Source: Verrucomicrobiota bacterium
Lineage (GTDB): Bacteria > Verrucomicrobiota > Verrucomicrobiia > Opitutales > UBA953
DNA length: 64,000 nucleotides
Direction of reading: 5' to 3'
NCBI GenBank assembly: GCA_003569205.1
Contig: BGOK01000010.1
Location: forward strand, 1 to 64,000
In this document: positions 18,194-26,742 of the stretch, piece after piece
Position numbering within the stretch: position 1 is the stretch's first letter
How the letters are laid out: each line of letters begins with the position of its first letter
Translations under genes and position numbers: made by a program
The notes under the pieces: model-generated
Seen by the model: the letters and a program-made list of their open reading frames with translations, nothing else
What the model was told of the DNA's origin: nothing
Database searches by the model: none

Positions 18194-18589
18194 ATGGACT
18201 TCGAAGACGCCGTTCGGCAAGTGCGTGAAAAGGATCAGCGCTATAGCCCGCAAGCCTACGACCTAGTCCGCCTCAGCCTTGACCACGCCCAGAAGCTCAT
18301 CCACGGCGAACCCAAGAAAGGTAAAGCGATGGTCAACCGACACGTCACCGGACCGCAACTGCTCGAAGGCTTCCGCCAGCATGTCATCGAGACCTATGGT
18401 CCCATGTCTTATCAACTGCTTCAGAATTGGGGCCTCAAAAAGACCGACGACGTTGGCAATATCGTGTTCAACATTATCAGCACTGGCCTGTTTGGTCGCT
18501 CCGCAGAGGACAACCTCAAAGACTTCTGCGGCGTCTACGACTTCAAGGAAACCTTCCTGAAGCCTTTCGGCCCCAAAGCGAAGGCCTGA
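18194..18589 (+). CDS. Minf_1886-type conserved protein of Verrucomicrobia/Planctomycetes
   Basis: A 131-residue protein of unknown function, matching a family (Minf_1886 type) known mainly from Verrucomicrobia and Planctomycetes. Visible landmarks are YSPQAYDLVRLSLDHAQK, HVTGPQLLEGFRQH and the central TDDVGNIVFNIISTGLFG. It has no membrane segment or signal peptide and is probably cytoplasmic. It begins 1 base after the hisC stop. It converges with the HAD-DciA gene; their stops abut exactly. Function is not known. Confidence 0.82.
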   Translation: MDFEDAVRQVREKDQRYSPQAYDLVRLSLDHAQKLIHGEPKKGKAMVNRHVTGPQLLEGFRQHVIETYGPMSYQLLQNWGLKKTDDVGNIVFNIISTGLFGRSAEDNLKDFCGVYDFKETFLKPFGPKAKA

Positions 18590-19645
18590 TTAGGCGTTCA
18601 CAAAGGCTAGGCTCTTAACCTCCGTACAGCCCGGCAGGTCGCGGATTTTGGCCAACAGGGCACGCTCGTGAAACCGCAGCTCTGTCTTGATGACGGAGTT
18701 CTCGCACTGGATGACGAGCCGGCCGCCATCGACCATCTTGAGCGGTGCACAGCGCCGAGCTAACTTCAACGGGAGTAGTTCGCTCCAATGGGCGATGATC
18801 ATGTCCTCCGGGACGGGCTTATCGAGCCGCATCTTCTTAAAGGCTTCCCCCATGGCTTCATCCATGGTCTTTAATTCGCGATCAGTCGAACGCCCACGGT
18901 CCTCGGGGACCCCGCGGAGGTTGGCGAGCAGGTTGACGACATGGCGCGAGAACTTCCCCTTGGTCTTGCCTTCGTTGAGCAACGCTTGAATCAGCTTAGG
19001 CACTTCGACGAGCCGTTCCGCGCGGAGGCATTTCTCGGGTGCGTGCCGTCCACCAATAATCACGCCCACGGCGCCGGCATTACGCGGGCCTTCCCCGTCC
19101 TCGACCGGACTATCCCCGACATGCACCAAGGCCGTCAGTGCCACGCCGAGGCTACGGGCCGCATGCGCATAAGCCTTTGCGTCTGGCTTGGCATAGCCCA
19201 TTTCCTCGGAGAGGAAGATGCCGTCAAAATGTCGTGCGAGATCCTTCTGCTCCAATACCCGCCGCATCCGCGAATCAGCATTAGACAAGATGGCCACCTT
19301 GATCCCGAGAAACTTTAGGGCTCCGAGAACGCTGACCATGCCCAGGCAGACCCGCCAAGCCTTAGCGTCCGCAAAGGCGTGCCAGCATTCCTTGAAAACC
19401 GCGTCGGCTTGAGAGCCAGGTAAGTGCGCACCAAAAGTTCGTTCCACCACTTCTCTCCAGAAGACTTCCGCCTTAGCTTGTTTATTGGCCGAACGTAACG
19501 CTGAAGCAAAGGCTACCTCCAACTCAAGGGCATCCACTTTGATGCCATGCTTCTCGGCACAGGCGGAGTAGACCGCTCCCACCGAAGGATGAGGGAAAAG
19601 TACCGTCCCCGCTAAATCAAACGTCACCGCCTTTACACTAGCCAT
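18590..19645 (-). CDS. HAD-family hydrolase fused to DUF721 (DciA-type) domain
   Basis: A 351-residue two-domain protein. Residues 1-220 are HAD subfamily IA: motif I TFDLAGTVLF (D10, but Ala at 12 where the second Asp usually lies), ILSNADSR, K153 of YAKPD, and GDSPVEDGEG (D178, D183). Residues about 231-351 match DUF721, the family that includes the DnaB helicase loader DciA: KFSRHVVNLLANLRGVPEDR, IIAHWSELLPLKLARRCAPL, GGRLVIQCENSVIKTELRF and LLAKIRDLPGC. No stop or alternative frame separates the halves, and no ATG lies at the junction. The ATG at 19645 starts the HAD domain well; a start 51 bases upstream adds only a Pro-rich leader. HAD catalysis may be altered by the missing Asp. Confidence 0.75.
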   Translation of the reverse strand: MASVKAVTFDLAGTVLFPHPSVGAVYSACAEKHGIKVDALELEVAFASALRSANKQAKAEVFWREVVERTFGAHLPGSQADAVFKECWHAFADAKAWRVCLGMVSVLGALKFLGIKVAILSNADSRMRRVLEQKDLARHFDGIFLSEEMGYAKPDAKAYAHAARSLGVALTALVHVGDSPVEDGEGPRNAGAVGVIIGGRHAPEKCLRAERLVEVPKLIQALLNEGKTKGKFSRHVVNLLANLRGVPEDRGRSTDRELKTMDEAMGEAFKKMRLDKPVPEDMIIAHWSELLPLKLARRCAPLKMVDGGRLVIQCENSVIKTELRFHERALLAKIRDLPGCTEVKSLAFVNA

Positions 19646-19726
19646 GACAGGAGGTTGCGCGCTGAGCGGTGAAGGAGGGAGGGGGTGGCCGGGCAATAAT
19701 TCATCAAAATACGTAGGAGGAGGCTC

Positions 19727-19743
19727 CTGGGGGAGGCCCCCAG
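19727..19743. other. perfect GC-rich hairpin between divergent genes
   Basis: CTGGGGG-agg-CCCCCAG, a 7-bp perfect stem with a 3-base loop, in the 154-base gap between the HAD-DciA gene (minus) and the lipoprotein gene (plus). It lies upstream of both genes, so a terminator role is not expected. It could be a protein site or a leader structure. The rest of this gap shows nothing else clear. Confidence 0.3.
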
Positions 19744-19799
19744 CGTAGCCCCATCATGTCCCGGCTTGTCTAATCGCCATCCCAAGTCATCAACAAGTT

Positions 19800-20255
19800 A
19801 TGCACCTACCCCGTCTAGCCCTGCTGTCCCTGCTCGGAATTTCCGCCTTAGCCACCTCCGGCTGCAATACCTCGACCCCGGTGGCCGCTGGCCAAGTGTC
19901 CAAGGTCTACGTCCGGGACGTGGCCGCCTCTTCCCTGCACGCCACGGATATTCTCGCCAACGCCGTCCATGACGCCGGGGTACGGGCACTGTCGGCCCAA
20001 GGGTATACCGTCGTAGCGACGGAGGGTGAAGCCGATGCCGTCCTGCGCAGTAGCTGGCAAACGCAAAAGAGCGCCGGTAACCGCTCGGACATCCCCAATG
20101 TCAGCCTCTCCCTTGCACTCTTTGATAAGTCGAACCGTCGTCTGTTTGACGGGAACTCCGGCCCTGGGGTCGCCGCTAATTTTTGGAACGATGGTCGCGC
20201 TACCGCCGAAGTGACTGCGATTTTAAAGGGTCTGCCCGCGCCCGCGAAGAAGTAA
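19800..20255 (+). CDS. lipoprotein of unknown function
   Basis: A 151-residue exported lipoprotein. The signal peptide MHLPRLALLSLLGISALATS ends in a lipobox with Cys22. The mature part starts with a short linker, then SKVYVRDVAASSLHATDILA and a segment (GYTVVATEGEADAVLRSSW) that resembles small beta-alpha proteins with an outer-membrane or periplasmic role. I do not recognise the family. The stop abuts the convergent ketopantoate reductase gene. Confidence 0.72.
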   Translation: MHLPRLALLSLLGISALATSGCNTSTPVAAGQVSKVYVRDVAASSLHATDILANAVHDAGVRALSAQGYTVVATEGEADAVLRSSWQTQKSAGNRSDIPNVSLSLALFDKSNRRLFDGNSGPGVAANFWNDGRATAEVTAILKGLPAPAKK

Positions 20256-21167
20256 TCAACGCGCCTTCAGCTTAGCCTCAATCTCGTGCTTGAGGAGTGC
20301 GAGTTCGGGCATCTTGGCGCCTGCGGCCATCCCGCGAAGGAGCGGCTCGCCCCAAAGCCCACTCACTTCCACCTCACGACCTTCCAGGTAGTCAATCAGA
20401 CTGGAAGGGCGATAGGCGCCCATGCGCTCGGTGACGTCGATCTGGCCCTGCAGGTGCTGCTCGCTGACGGTATGCCCGCACAAGCCTGCCGCCGCGCGGA
20501 CCTCTTCCATCAGGCGACGGGCGCGTGCTTTGAGCACCGGGTCGGCGAGAATCAGATCCGTCGTGATTCCCCCACCCGCAATGGCCAAACCATTGAAAGG
20601 GATATTCCAACAGAGCTTTTTCCAGAGTACCGCTTCCAAGGAGTCCTCGGCACGACAATCCACGCCCGCCGACTTAAACCAATCCACGCACTGCGTTACC
20701 GATGGGTTGATGGGGCCTTCCGCCGCAGCCATCCGGATATAGCCCGCATGCGTATTGGAGACGACCCCCGGCTCAATCCGATTGATGCATACGAAGCACA
20801 AGCCAGCGACCAGTCGTTCCACTGGCACGATAGCACGGAAGGCCTCGACGTTACCCATGCCATTCTGCAAGGTGAGCAAGAGGGTCTGCGGCCCCAGCAA
20901 GGGCTGAATGAGTGCGGGCAAGAGGGCATTAGCCGTGGCCTTGGCGGCCACGATAACAAGGTCGCAGGGACCGACTCCTGCGCCAGTCGGCGAAGCAGAG
21001 GCCAAGCGAACGACCCGCTCTCCGTTCAGGTCACGCATCACCAAGCCACGTTGTTGGAGGACTAGATAGTCACTCCGACTGATCGCATGCACTTCGTGGC
21101 CAGCCAGCGCCAAGAGGCCGCCATACCAACCGCCGATCGCACCTGCGCCGACGATGATAACCTTCAT
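20256..21167 (-). CDS. panE: 2-dehydropantoate 2-reductase family protein
   Basis: Reduces ketopantoate to pantoate with NADPH for CoA synthesis. It has 303 residues. The N-terminal Rossmann motif is IIVGAGAIGGWYGGLLA; VIVAAKATAN and LLLTLQNGMGN follow. The catalytic Lys is in AVLWKKLCWNIPFNGLAIAGG, and the C-terminal helical domain includes the RPSSLIDYLEGREVE segment typical of PanE. The start overlaps the nadB stop by 4 bases, so nadB and this gene are coupled: NAD and CoA precursor synthesis in one unit. Confidence 0.9.
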   Translation of the reverse strand: MKVIIVGAGAIGGWYGGLLALAGHEVHAISRSDYLVLQQRGLVMRDLNGERVVRLASASPTGAGVGPCDLVIVAAKATANALLPALIQPLLGPQTLLLTLQNGMGNVEAFRAIVPVERLVAGLCFVCINRIEPGVVSNTHAGYIRMAAAEGPINPSVTQCVDWFKSAGVDCRAEDSLEAVLWKKLCWNIPFNGLAIAGGGITTDLILADPVLKARARRLMEEVRAAAGLCGHTVSEQHLQGQIDVTERMGAYRPSSLIDYLEGREVEVSGLWGEPLLRGMAAGAKMPELALLKHEIEAKLKAR

Positions 21168-22774
21168 GGCCGGCTCTGCGGACGACGCACAGAAGTATGG
21201 CGGGCCGCTGGCAGCTTGCCCGGATAATCTAGAGTAAAGTGTAGGCCGCGACTTTCGTGCCGTTGCAAGGCGCAGTCGATGATGAGGTCGGCGACTTGAA
21301 TCAAGTTACGTAATTCCAGTAACCGTGGTTCCACGCGAAAATTCCAATAATACTCCCGGACCTCGTCCGCCAGCGTGCCAATACGCGTGCGGGCCCGTTG
21401 TAGGCGCTTGGTCGAGCGGACGATACCGACATAATCCCACATGGTCCGACGAAGCTCATCCCAATTATGCGTCAAGACCACGCGCTCATCTGGGTCGCCC
21501 GCGGAACCGTCCACCCAAGCCGGCAGGGGCAGGGCAGGGCGATGGGCCTGCCGGATATCCGCTTCGGCCGCTAAAGCGCCGTCATGGGCAAGCACGACGG
21601 CTTCGAGGAGTGAATTAGAGGCCAACCGATTGGCCCCATGCAGGCCCGTACAGGCGACCTCTCCGACTGCGAAGAGCCCGCGGATCGTCGTTTGTCCCTG
21701 CAGGTCGGTCGCGACGCCGCCGCAAAGGTAGTGGGCGGCGGGCACGACCGGAATCGGCTGGGTCGCGAGGTCGAAACCTGCTTTCCGACAAGTCTCGTAG
21801 ATATGCGGGAAGCGCTCGGGGAGGTGACCCTGGGCGACTTGGGTGGCGTCGAGCAGGACGTGCGGCGAACCATCACGCTTCATTACGGAGTCAATCGCAC
21901 GGGCAACGATATCGCGAGGGGCCAAGTCCCCCAGCGGATGAAAATCCTTCATGAAGGCGCGGCCCGAAAGGTCGCGTAAGATGGCGCCTTCGCCACGCAC
22001 CGCTTCTGAAATCAACGCCCGACTTCCATCCGGAGCCTTGAGTGCGGTGGGATGAAACTGGACCATCTCCATATCACGGACTTCGGCCCCCGCACGATAG
22101 GCCATCGCGATGCCGTCGCCGGTCGCTATATCTGGATTGGTAGTGAATTGATAAACCTGTCCCATGCCGCCGGTGGCCAGAATAACCGTAAAGGCCGCGA
22201 GCGTCTCCACTCGGCCCACTTGGGTATTCAGGACGTGCAAGCCATAGACGCGATCGTCGGCCGAACCCACCTGGCAGCCACCGAGTTTGGCGTTGGTCAG
22301 TAAATCGACCGCGAGATGATGCTCGAGCATCGTAACCTTGGGCTGACGGGCAATGGCCCGGAGGAGGGCAGATTCGATGGCCCGACCCGTCATGTCACGG
22401 GCGTGTAAAATACGTCGCTTCGAGTGTCCGCCTTCACGGCCGAGATCCGGGCGACCGTCGGTACAATTCTCAAATTCGACTCCCCAAGCGATGAGTTCAG
22501 CTACGCGAGCCGGGCCGGCCTCAATGATATGACGCACCACTTCCAAGTCACATAAACCATCGCCAGCCGTGAGGGTGTCTTGGACGTGGCTCTGAAAGTC
22601 ATCCGCCTGGTCGGTCACGCAAGCGATACCGCCCTGGGCCCAATTCGTGTTGGATTCCGAGCTGGTCTTCTTGGTGACGATGGCAACGGAGTGACCGCGG
22701 TTTGCCAAATTAAGCGCAAAACTAAGCCCGCCAATGCCACTTCCTACGACAATTGCGTCAAAATGCGTAGCCAT
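21164..22774 (-). CDS. nadB: L-aspartate oxidase
   Basis: FAD enzyme oxidising L-aspartate to iminoaspartate, the first step of de novo NAD synthesis. It has 536 residues. FAD motif DAIVVGSGIGGLSFALNLA, then NTNWAQGGIACV, ATGGMGQVYQFTTNPD, EMVQFHPTAL, SEAVRGEGA and GEVACTGLHGANRLASNSL are all diagnostic. The ATG at 22774 puts the FAD motif at residue 7; a further upstream ATG adds 21 unlikely residues. No nadA or nadC is present in this window. Confidence 0.95.
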   Translation of the reverse strand: MATHFDAIVVGSGIGGLSFALNLANRGHSVAIVTKKTSSESNTNWAQGGIACVTDQADDFQSHVQDTLTAGDGLCDLEVVRHIIEAGPARVAELIAWGVEFENCTDGRPDLGREGGHSKRRILHARDMTGRAIESALLRAIARQPKVTMLEHHLAVDLLTNAKLGGCQVGSADDRVYGLHVLNTQVGRVETLAAFTVILATGGMGQVYQFTTNPDIATGDGIAMAYRAGAEVRDMEMVQFHPTALKAPDGSRALISEAVRGEGAILRDLSGRAFMKDFHPLGDLAPRDIVARAIDSVMKRDGSPHVLLDATQVAQGHLPERFPHIYETCRKAGFDLATQPIPVVPAAHYLCGGVATDLQGQTTIRGLFAVGEVACTGLHGANRLASNSLLEAVVLAHDGALAAEADIRQAHRPALPLPAWVDGSAGDPDERVVLTHNWDELRRTMWDYVGIVRSTKRLQRARTRIGTLADEVREYYWNFRVEPRLLELRNLIQVADLIIDCALQRHESRGLHFTLDYPGKLPAARHTSVRRPQSRP

Positions 22775-22850
22775 AGAGCAGTTGAAATTAGGGTTAGTCA
22801 GGGTGTGAACAAGCGGATTTGACTGTTTTAATAACAATCCTTACCCCTGC

Positions 22851-24167
22851 TTGGTGGAATTCATAGTGATTTTAGCCTGCTGGGCAACCATCGGCTTGTT
22901 CGAACTCTCGGAAATGGCACTGGTGTCGTCCAATCGTCGACGCCTGCAACGGCTGGCCGAAAACGGCAGCAAGGGTGCCAAGGCCGCCCTCGAACTACTC
23001 GCCAACCCCTCCAAGTTTCTCTCCACCGTCCAAGTCGGCCTAACCTTTGGTAGTATCATTGCGGCGACCTTTGGCGGCGGCCCGCTCGCCGCCTACCTCA
23101 AGCCCTTACTCGAGACCAGCACTTGGTCATGGCTCCAAGAGAACGCGGACGGCATTTCACGCGTGAGCGTTTCTTTCGTGATTGGTTCGTTGACCATTAT
23201 CCTCGCCGAAATCGTCCCGAAGCGCCTCGGCCTTTCGAATCCAGAGGGCCTCGCCGTCTTATTGTCACGTCCGATGACGGTCATCTCTTTTTTGGCTTCC
23301 CCGTTGGTGAGCACGATGAGCTTTGCGGCCGATCTAGTGCTCGGTGTCTTCGGTCGGCGCCGGGCCCCCGAAGATTCGATGTCGGAGGATGAACTGCGAA
23401 TGATGGTCGACCAAGGCATGGCTTCCGGTGTCTTACATGCCTCCGAGCACCGCATGGTGCATGGCGCCTTGGCGATGGACGGCACGACGGCCGAACAACT
23501 GATGACGCCGAGTAATCGCGTCGTCTGGCTCAACCTCTCCGACCCTGATGAAGTCAACTGGCGCAAGGTCGTGGCTTCGGGACATACTTGGTTTCCAGTC
23601 TTTCAGGATTCGCCGGATAAACCGCTGGGAGTCGTTTCCGTTAAGCGTCTTTGGGCCAACCTTTCACTGGTCGGTGCCGCTTCCATCAAGGACGTGCTCA
23701 CGGAAGCCCCGACGGTCACGCCCTATAACACCGGGACGCAACTCTTAGAGAAATTCCGTAAAGACAAGATTCACATGGCACTCGTGGTCGACGAATTCGC
23801 CCGCGTCCGCGGTGTCGTCACCTTAAATGACGTCTTAGAATCAGTGGTCGGTGAACTCCCGAACGAAGGCACCCCTTCGGCCCACGCTAAGCCGGTCCGT
23901 CGCCGCGAAGACGGTAGCTGGCTGGTGGATGCCGTCGTCTCGTTAGAAGATTTCCGCGAGCAAACCGGCCTGATTGGAAAATTTCCCAGCGAAGGCACGG
24001 GTAGCTTCACGACGGTTTCAGGCTTTCTAATGCGTTCCCTTGGACGCATCCCGAAAGAGGGCGATCGCGTCGAAGCATTGGGCATGATCTTTGAGGTTAT
24101 CGACATGGACAACCATCGACTTGATAAGGTCCTCGTGATGCCGAAGGCCCAGCCTAAGACCGCTTAG
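22851..24167 (+). CDS. CNNM/CorC-HlyC family transporter (DUF21-CBS-CorC)
   Basis: Integral membrane protein of 438 residues with the CNNM/CorC layout, implicated in Mg2+/Co2+ efflux or homeostasis. The DUF21 membrane domain (about 1-180) has a first helix with [16 protein letters not shown] and later [19 protein letters not shown]. Two CBS motifs follow (about 210-330; [11 protein letters not shown] and [20 protein letters not shown]). The CorC_HlyC domain is at the C-terminus ([18 protein letters not shown]). The start is a TTG at 22851 or the next GTG; neither has a clear ribosome site. The stop overlaps the convergent hisF stop by 4 bases. Confidence 0.9.
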   Translation: MVEFIVILACWATIGLFELSEMALVSSNRRRLQRLAENGSKGAKAALELLANPSKFLSTVQVGLTFGSIIAATFGGGPLAAYLKPLLETSTWSWLQENADGISRVSVSFVIGSLTIILAEIVPKRLGLSNPEGLAVLLSRPMTVISFLASPLVSTMSFAADLVLGVFGRRRAPEDSMSEDELRMMVDQGMASGVLHASEHRMVHGALAMDGTTAEQLMTPSNRVVWLNLSDPDEVNWRKVVASGHTWFPVFQDSPDKPLGVVSVKRLWANLSLVGAASIKDVLTEAPTVTPYNTGTQLLEKFRKDKIHMALVVDEFARVRGVVTLNDVLESVVGELPNEGTPSAHAKPVRRREDGSWLVDAVVSLEDFREQTGLIGKFPSEGTGSFTTVSGFLMRSLGRIPKEGDRVEALGMIFEVIDMDNHRLDKVLVMPKAQPKTA

Positions 24168-24922
24168 AGCCGAACAGGTAAGCCAGCCAACCGGAGGTAT
24201 TCTTTGGCCTGCTTCACCGTGTAGGTACCAAAGTGGAAGATACTCGCCGCGAGGACGGCGCTGGCTCGACCGTCTTTCAGGACATGGGCGAGGTGCTCGA
24301 GGTTGCCCGCCCCACCTGAAGCGATCAGGGGCACTTCAACGGCATCCGCGACCGCGCGATTTAACGGGACGTCATAACCTGCAGCGGTGCCATCGCGGTC
24401 CATACTGGTGAGAAGAATTTCTCCAGCGCCAAAATTATGAACCTGACGAGCCCACGCGATGGCATCCATGCCAGTGGCGTTACGCCCACCATGGGTAAAG
24501 ACTTCCCATTTTCCAGGGGCCACTTGTTTGGCGTCGATTGCCACCACAATGCACTGGCTGCCAAACTTTCGGGCGGCTTCGAGCACCAGGTTGGGATCCT
24601 TGACGGCGGAGGTATTGAGGGAAACTTTATCGGCTCCGGCGTTAAGCATGGTGCGAATATCCTCAACCGAACGCAGGCCACCGCCGACCGTCAAAGGCAT
24701 GAAGACCTGATCGGCCGTGCGCTCGACCACATCGACCATCGTCTTGCGCTCATCGCTCGAGGCCGTGATATCCAAGAAGACGAGTTCGTCTGCCCCTTGC
24801 TTTTCGTAGGCCGCCGCCACCGCCACTGGGTCGCCCGCATCGCGCAATTCCTCAAACTTGACGCCTTTAACCACGCGGCCGCCATGGACATCGAGGCAGG
24901 GGATAATGCGGACAGAAAGCAT
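24164..24922 (-). CDS. hisF: imidazole glycerol phosphate synthase subunit HisF
   Basis: Cyclase subunit of IGP synthase, forming imidazole-glycerol phosphate and AICAR with HisH. At 252 residues the (beta/alpha)8 barrel is complete. The first catalytic Asp is in [17 protein letters not shown], and the second in [27 protein letters not shown] and IASGGAGN bind phosphate. hisH is not adjacent. It is the last gene of the metG-isochorismate synthase-dtd-hisF run, 33 bases after dtd. Confidence 0.97.
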   Translation of the reverse strand: MLSVRIIPCLDVHGGRVVKGVKFEELRDAGDPVAVAAAYEKQGADELVFLDITASSDERKTMVDVVERTADQVFMPLTVGGGLRSVEDIRTMLNAGADKVSLNTSAVKDPNLVLEAARKFGSQCIVVAIDAKQVAPGKWEVFTHGGRNATGMDAIAWARQVHNFGAGEILLTSMDRDGTAAGYDVPLNRAVADAVEVPLIASGGAGNLEHLAHVLKDGRASAVLAASIFHFGTYTVKQAKEYLRLAGLPVRL

Positions 24923-24955
24923 GGCGAGGTCTACAGGGGTAGGAAAACGGTCAAT

Positions 24956-25393
24956 TTAGTAAAGCACTACCGTGACGGGCCCATCGTTGACTAAGGAAAC
25001 TTGCATATCCGCCCCGAACACGCCCGTGGGGATGGGCCGTTCTAATTCGGTGCTGAGCTGCTGGACAAAGAGGTCGAATAAAGGCTTAGCCACATCGGGC
25101 TTAGCGGCGTTATTGAAGGAGGGCCGATTGCCCTTCGTAAAGTCCGCCAAGAGGGTGAACTGACTAACCGCTAGGACCTGACCATCCGTATCTTTAATCG
25201 ATAAGCCCATCTTACCGTCCACGTCTGCCATTAGCCGCACCTTTGCGACCTGCGCCACCTGACGCTGCACCTCGACCGCGGTATCGTCTTTACTGATGCC
25301 GACTAAGAGCAGGTAGCCAGCGCCGATTTGTCCCACGGTGTCCCCAGCAACGGTCACCGCGGCGCTTTCAACGCGTTGGATAACAACCACCAT
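24956..25393 (-). CDS. dtd: D-aminoacyl-tRNA deacylase
   Basis: Removes D-amino acids and glycine mischarged on tRNAs. It has 145 residues, full length. It shows IQRVESAAVTVAGDTVGQIG, SQFTLLADFTKGNRPSF with the conserved Ser-Gln/Thr core, and the Gly-cisPro motif in LVNDGPVTVVL. It starts 2 bases after the isochorismate synthase stop. Its pairing with metG and hisF is probably only operon packing, though metG supplies another tRNA-quality function. Confidence 0.95.
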   Translation of the reverse strand: MVVVIQRVESAAVTVAGDTVGQIGAGYLLLVGISKDDTAVEVQRQVAQVAKVRLMADVDGKMGLSIKDTDGQVLAVSQFTLLADFTKGNRPSFNNAAKPDVAKPLFDLFVQQLSTELERPIPTGVFGADMQVSLVNDGPVTVVLY

Positions 25394-25395
25394 AC

Positions 25396-26736
25396 TTAGG
25401 TCAGCGCTTCCAAGATGGTCCGTAGCTTCATCTCTGTCTCCGCAGATTCGGAAGCAGGATCAGACCCTTCCACAATACCCGCTCCCGCAAAGGCCCGGGC
25501 GACATTACCTTTAAGGCGCGCGCAGCGCAGCGCGACGAAGAGTTTTCCGGTGCGGCCGTCAGCGCCTACCCAGCCGACGGCGCCCGTGTAGAGTCCACGA
25601 TTATGCGGTTCAAAACCAGGGATGAAGGGGAGGGCCAAGTCGCGCGGCTTACCGCCGACCGCGGGTGTCGGGTGGAGTTCACCGGCGACCTCTAAGAAAC
25701 GACGGTCGGCCGGCATGATGCCGACGATGGGCGTGCGTAGGTGCATGACGTTACCGAGCCGGAGTAACTCCGCGCCCCGTGAAGTCGCGGCAAGTACCCC
25801 AACCATCCGTAAACGCCGCAAGATAGAGGCCGTGACCGCGCCGTGCTCGCGCTGGTCCTTGTCACTAGCGAGCAAGGCTTCGGCCAGACTGGCGTCCTCG
25901 GAAGCGGACTCGCCACGGCGGGTCGTACCAGCGACGGCCTCGGAACGAACTTCGCCATCAAAAAGCGAGAGCAGTGTTTCCGGGGTAGCCCCAACCAACG
26001 CACCTTCGGGTTCGTCGACTAAGTAGGCATGGCAAGGCGGATTTGCCCGCCGAAGGCGGTGCAAGGTGGCGTAAGCATTGAACGGCTCGGCGCGCCGCCA
26101 ATCAAAGGCACGAGTGAGCACGATTTTCTCAAAAGAGCCCTCCTTGATTAGCTCCGTTGCGCGCTGGACGGCTCGCGGAAACCAGTTTCCACCAACTTCA
26201 CTCAGCACTGTCGGTACCGGAGCGCGTAACGCCGAAACAGACGGGCGATACGTGAAGCGACGGAACTGTTCGGCCCGGATAGCCAGACGCGCCGCACAAC
26301 CTGGGGTGGCTTTGTCAGCTAAGGTCACGGTGGTGACGCCATCCTCGGTGATCACCTGCCAAGCGGGTAGAAATAGCCGGGCTTTCTGCGCTTCTGCACT
26401 GTCACCAGGGTAAAAGGGGAAGGTTGCAATCACGCGAGGAGTACCCCCGATGCACGTCATGGTAGCATACAGTTCCCGTAACCAGCGGTCGGCCTGTTCG
26501 AAGCGTTGCGGACCAGCGCCTAACCATTCAGCGATGGGGCTGGCGGCGGCATGCGCTCGTCGGCGCGAGGGGTTCTCAAAATATCCGCGTGGTGCCGGCT
26601 CATCGAGTGACTCCAAGACCGCCAGCGGATCGAGCTCCGGCACCTTGAACGTGCAGCAAATGTAGCCTTCACCTTGCCGAGCCTGTTCTGCTGCGCTCAA
26701 GGCGACCAAAAGGTCTTCTGCAGTGAGGCTGGCCAC
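25396..26736 (-). CDS. isochorismate synthase
   Basis: Chorismate-utilising enzyme of the MenF/EntC group, 446 residues. The C-terminal half carries the family core: FEKIVLTRAFD (catalytic Lys), GALVGATPETLLSL, EAVAGTTRRG, RTPIVG, GELHPTPAVGG and GLYTGAVGWVG, plus AGAGIVEGSDP. The N-terminal 150 residues are poorly conserved, as usual. In a genome with respiratory chains this would feed menaquinone synthesis; no other men gene lies in the window. It is separated from metG by 6 bases. Confidence 0.88.
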   Translation of the reverse strand: MASLTAEDLLVALSAAEQARQGEGYICCTFKVPELDPLAVLESLDEPAPRGYFENPSRRRAHAAASPIAEWLGAGPQRFEQADRWLRELYATMTCIGGTPRVIATFPFYPGDSAEAQKARLFLPAWQVITEDGVTTVTLADKATPGCAARLAIRAEQFRRFTYRPSVSALRAPVPTVLSEVGGNWFPRAVQRATELIKEGSFEKIVLTRAFDWRRAEPFNAYATLHRLRRANPPCHAYLVDEPEGALVGATPETLLSLFDGEVRSEAVAGTTRRGESASEDASLAEALLASDKDQREHGAVTASILRRLRMVGVLAATSRGAELLRLGNVMHLRTPIVGIMPADRRFLEVAGELHPTPAVGGKPRDLALPFIPGFEPHNRGLYTGAVGWVGADGRTGKLFVALRCARLKGNVARAFAGAGIVEGSDPASESAETEMKLRTILEALT

Positions 26737-26742
26737 GAGTAA

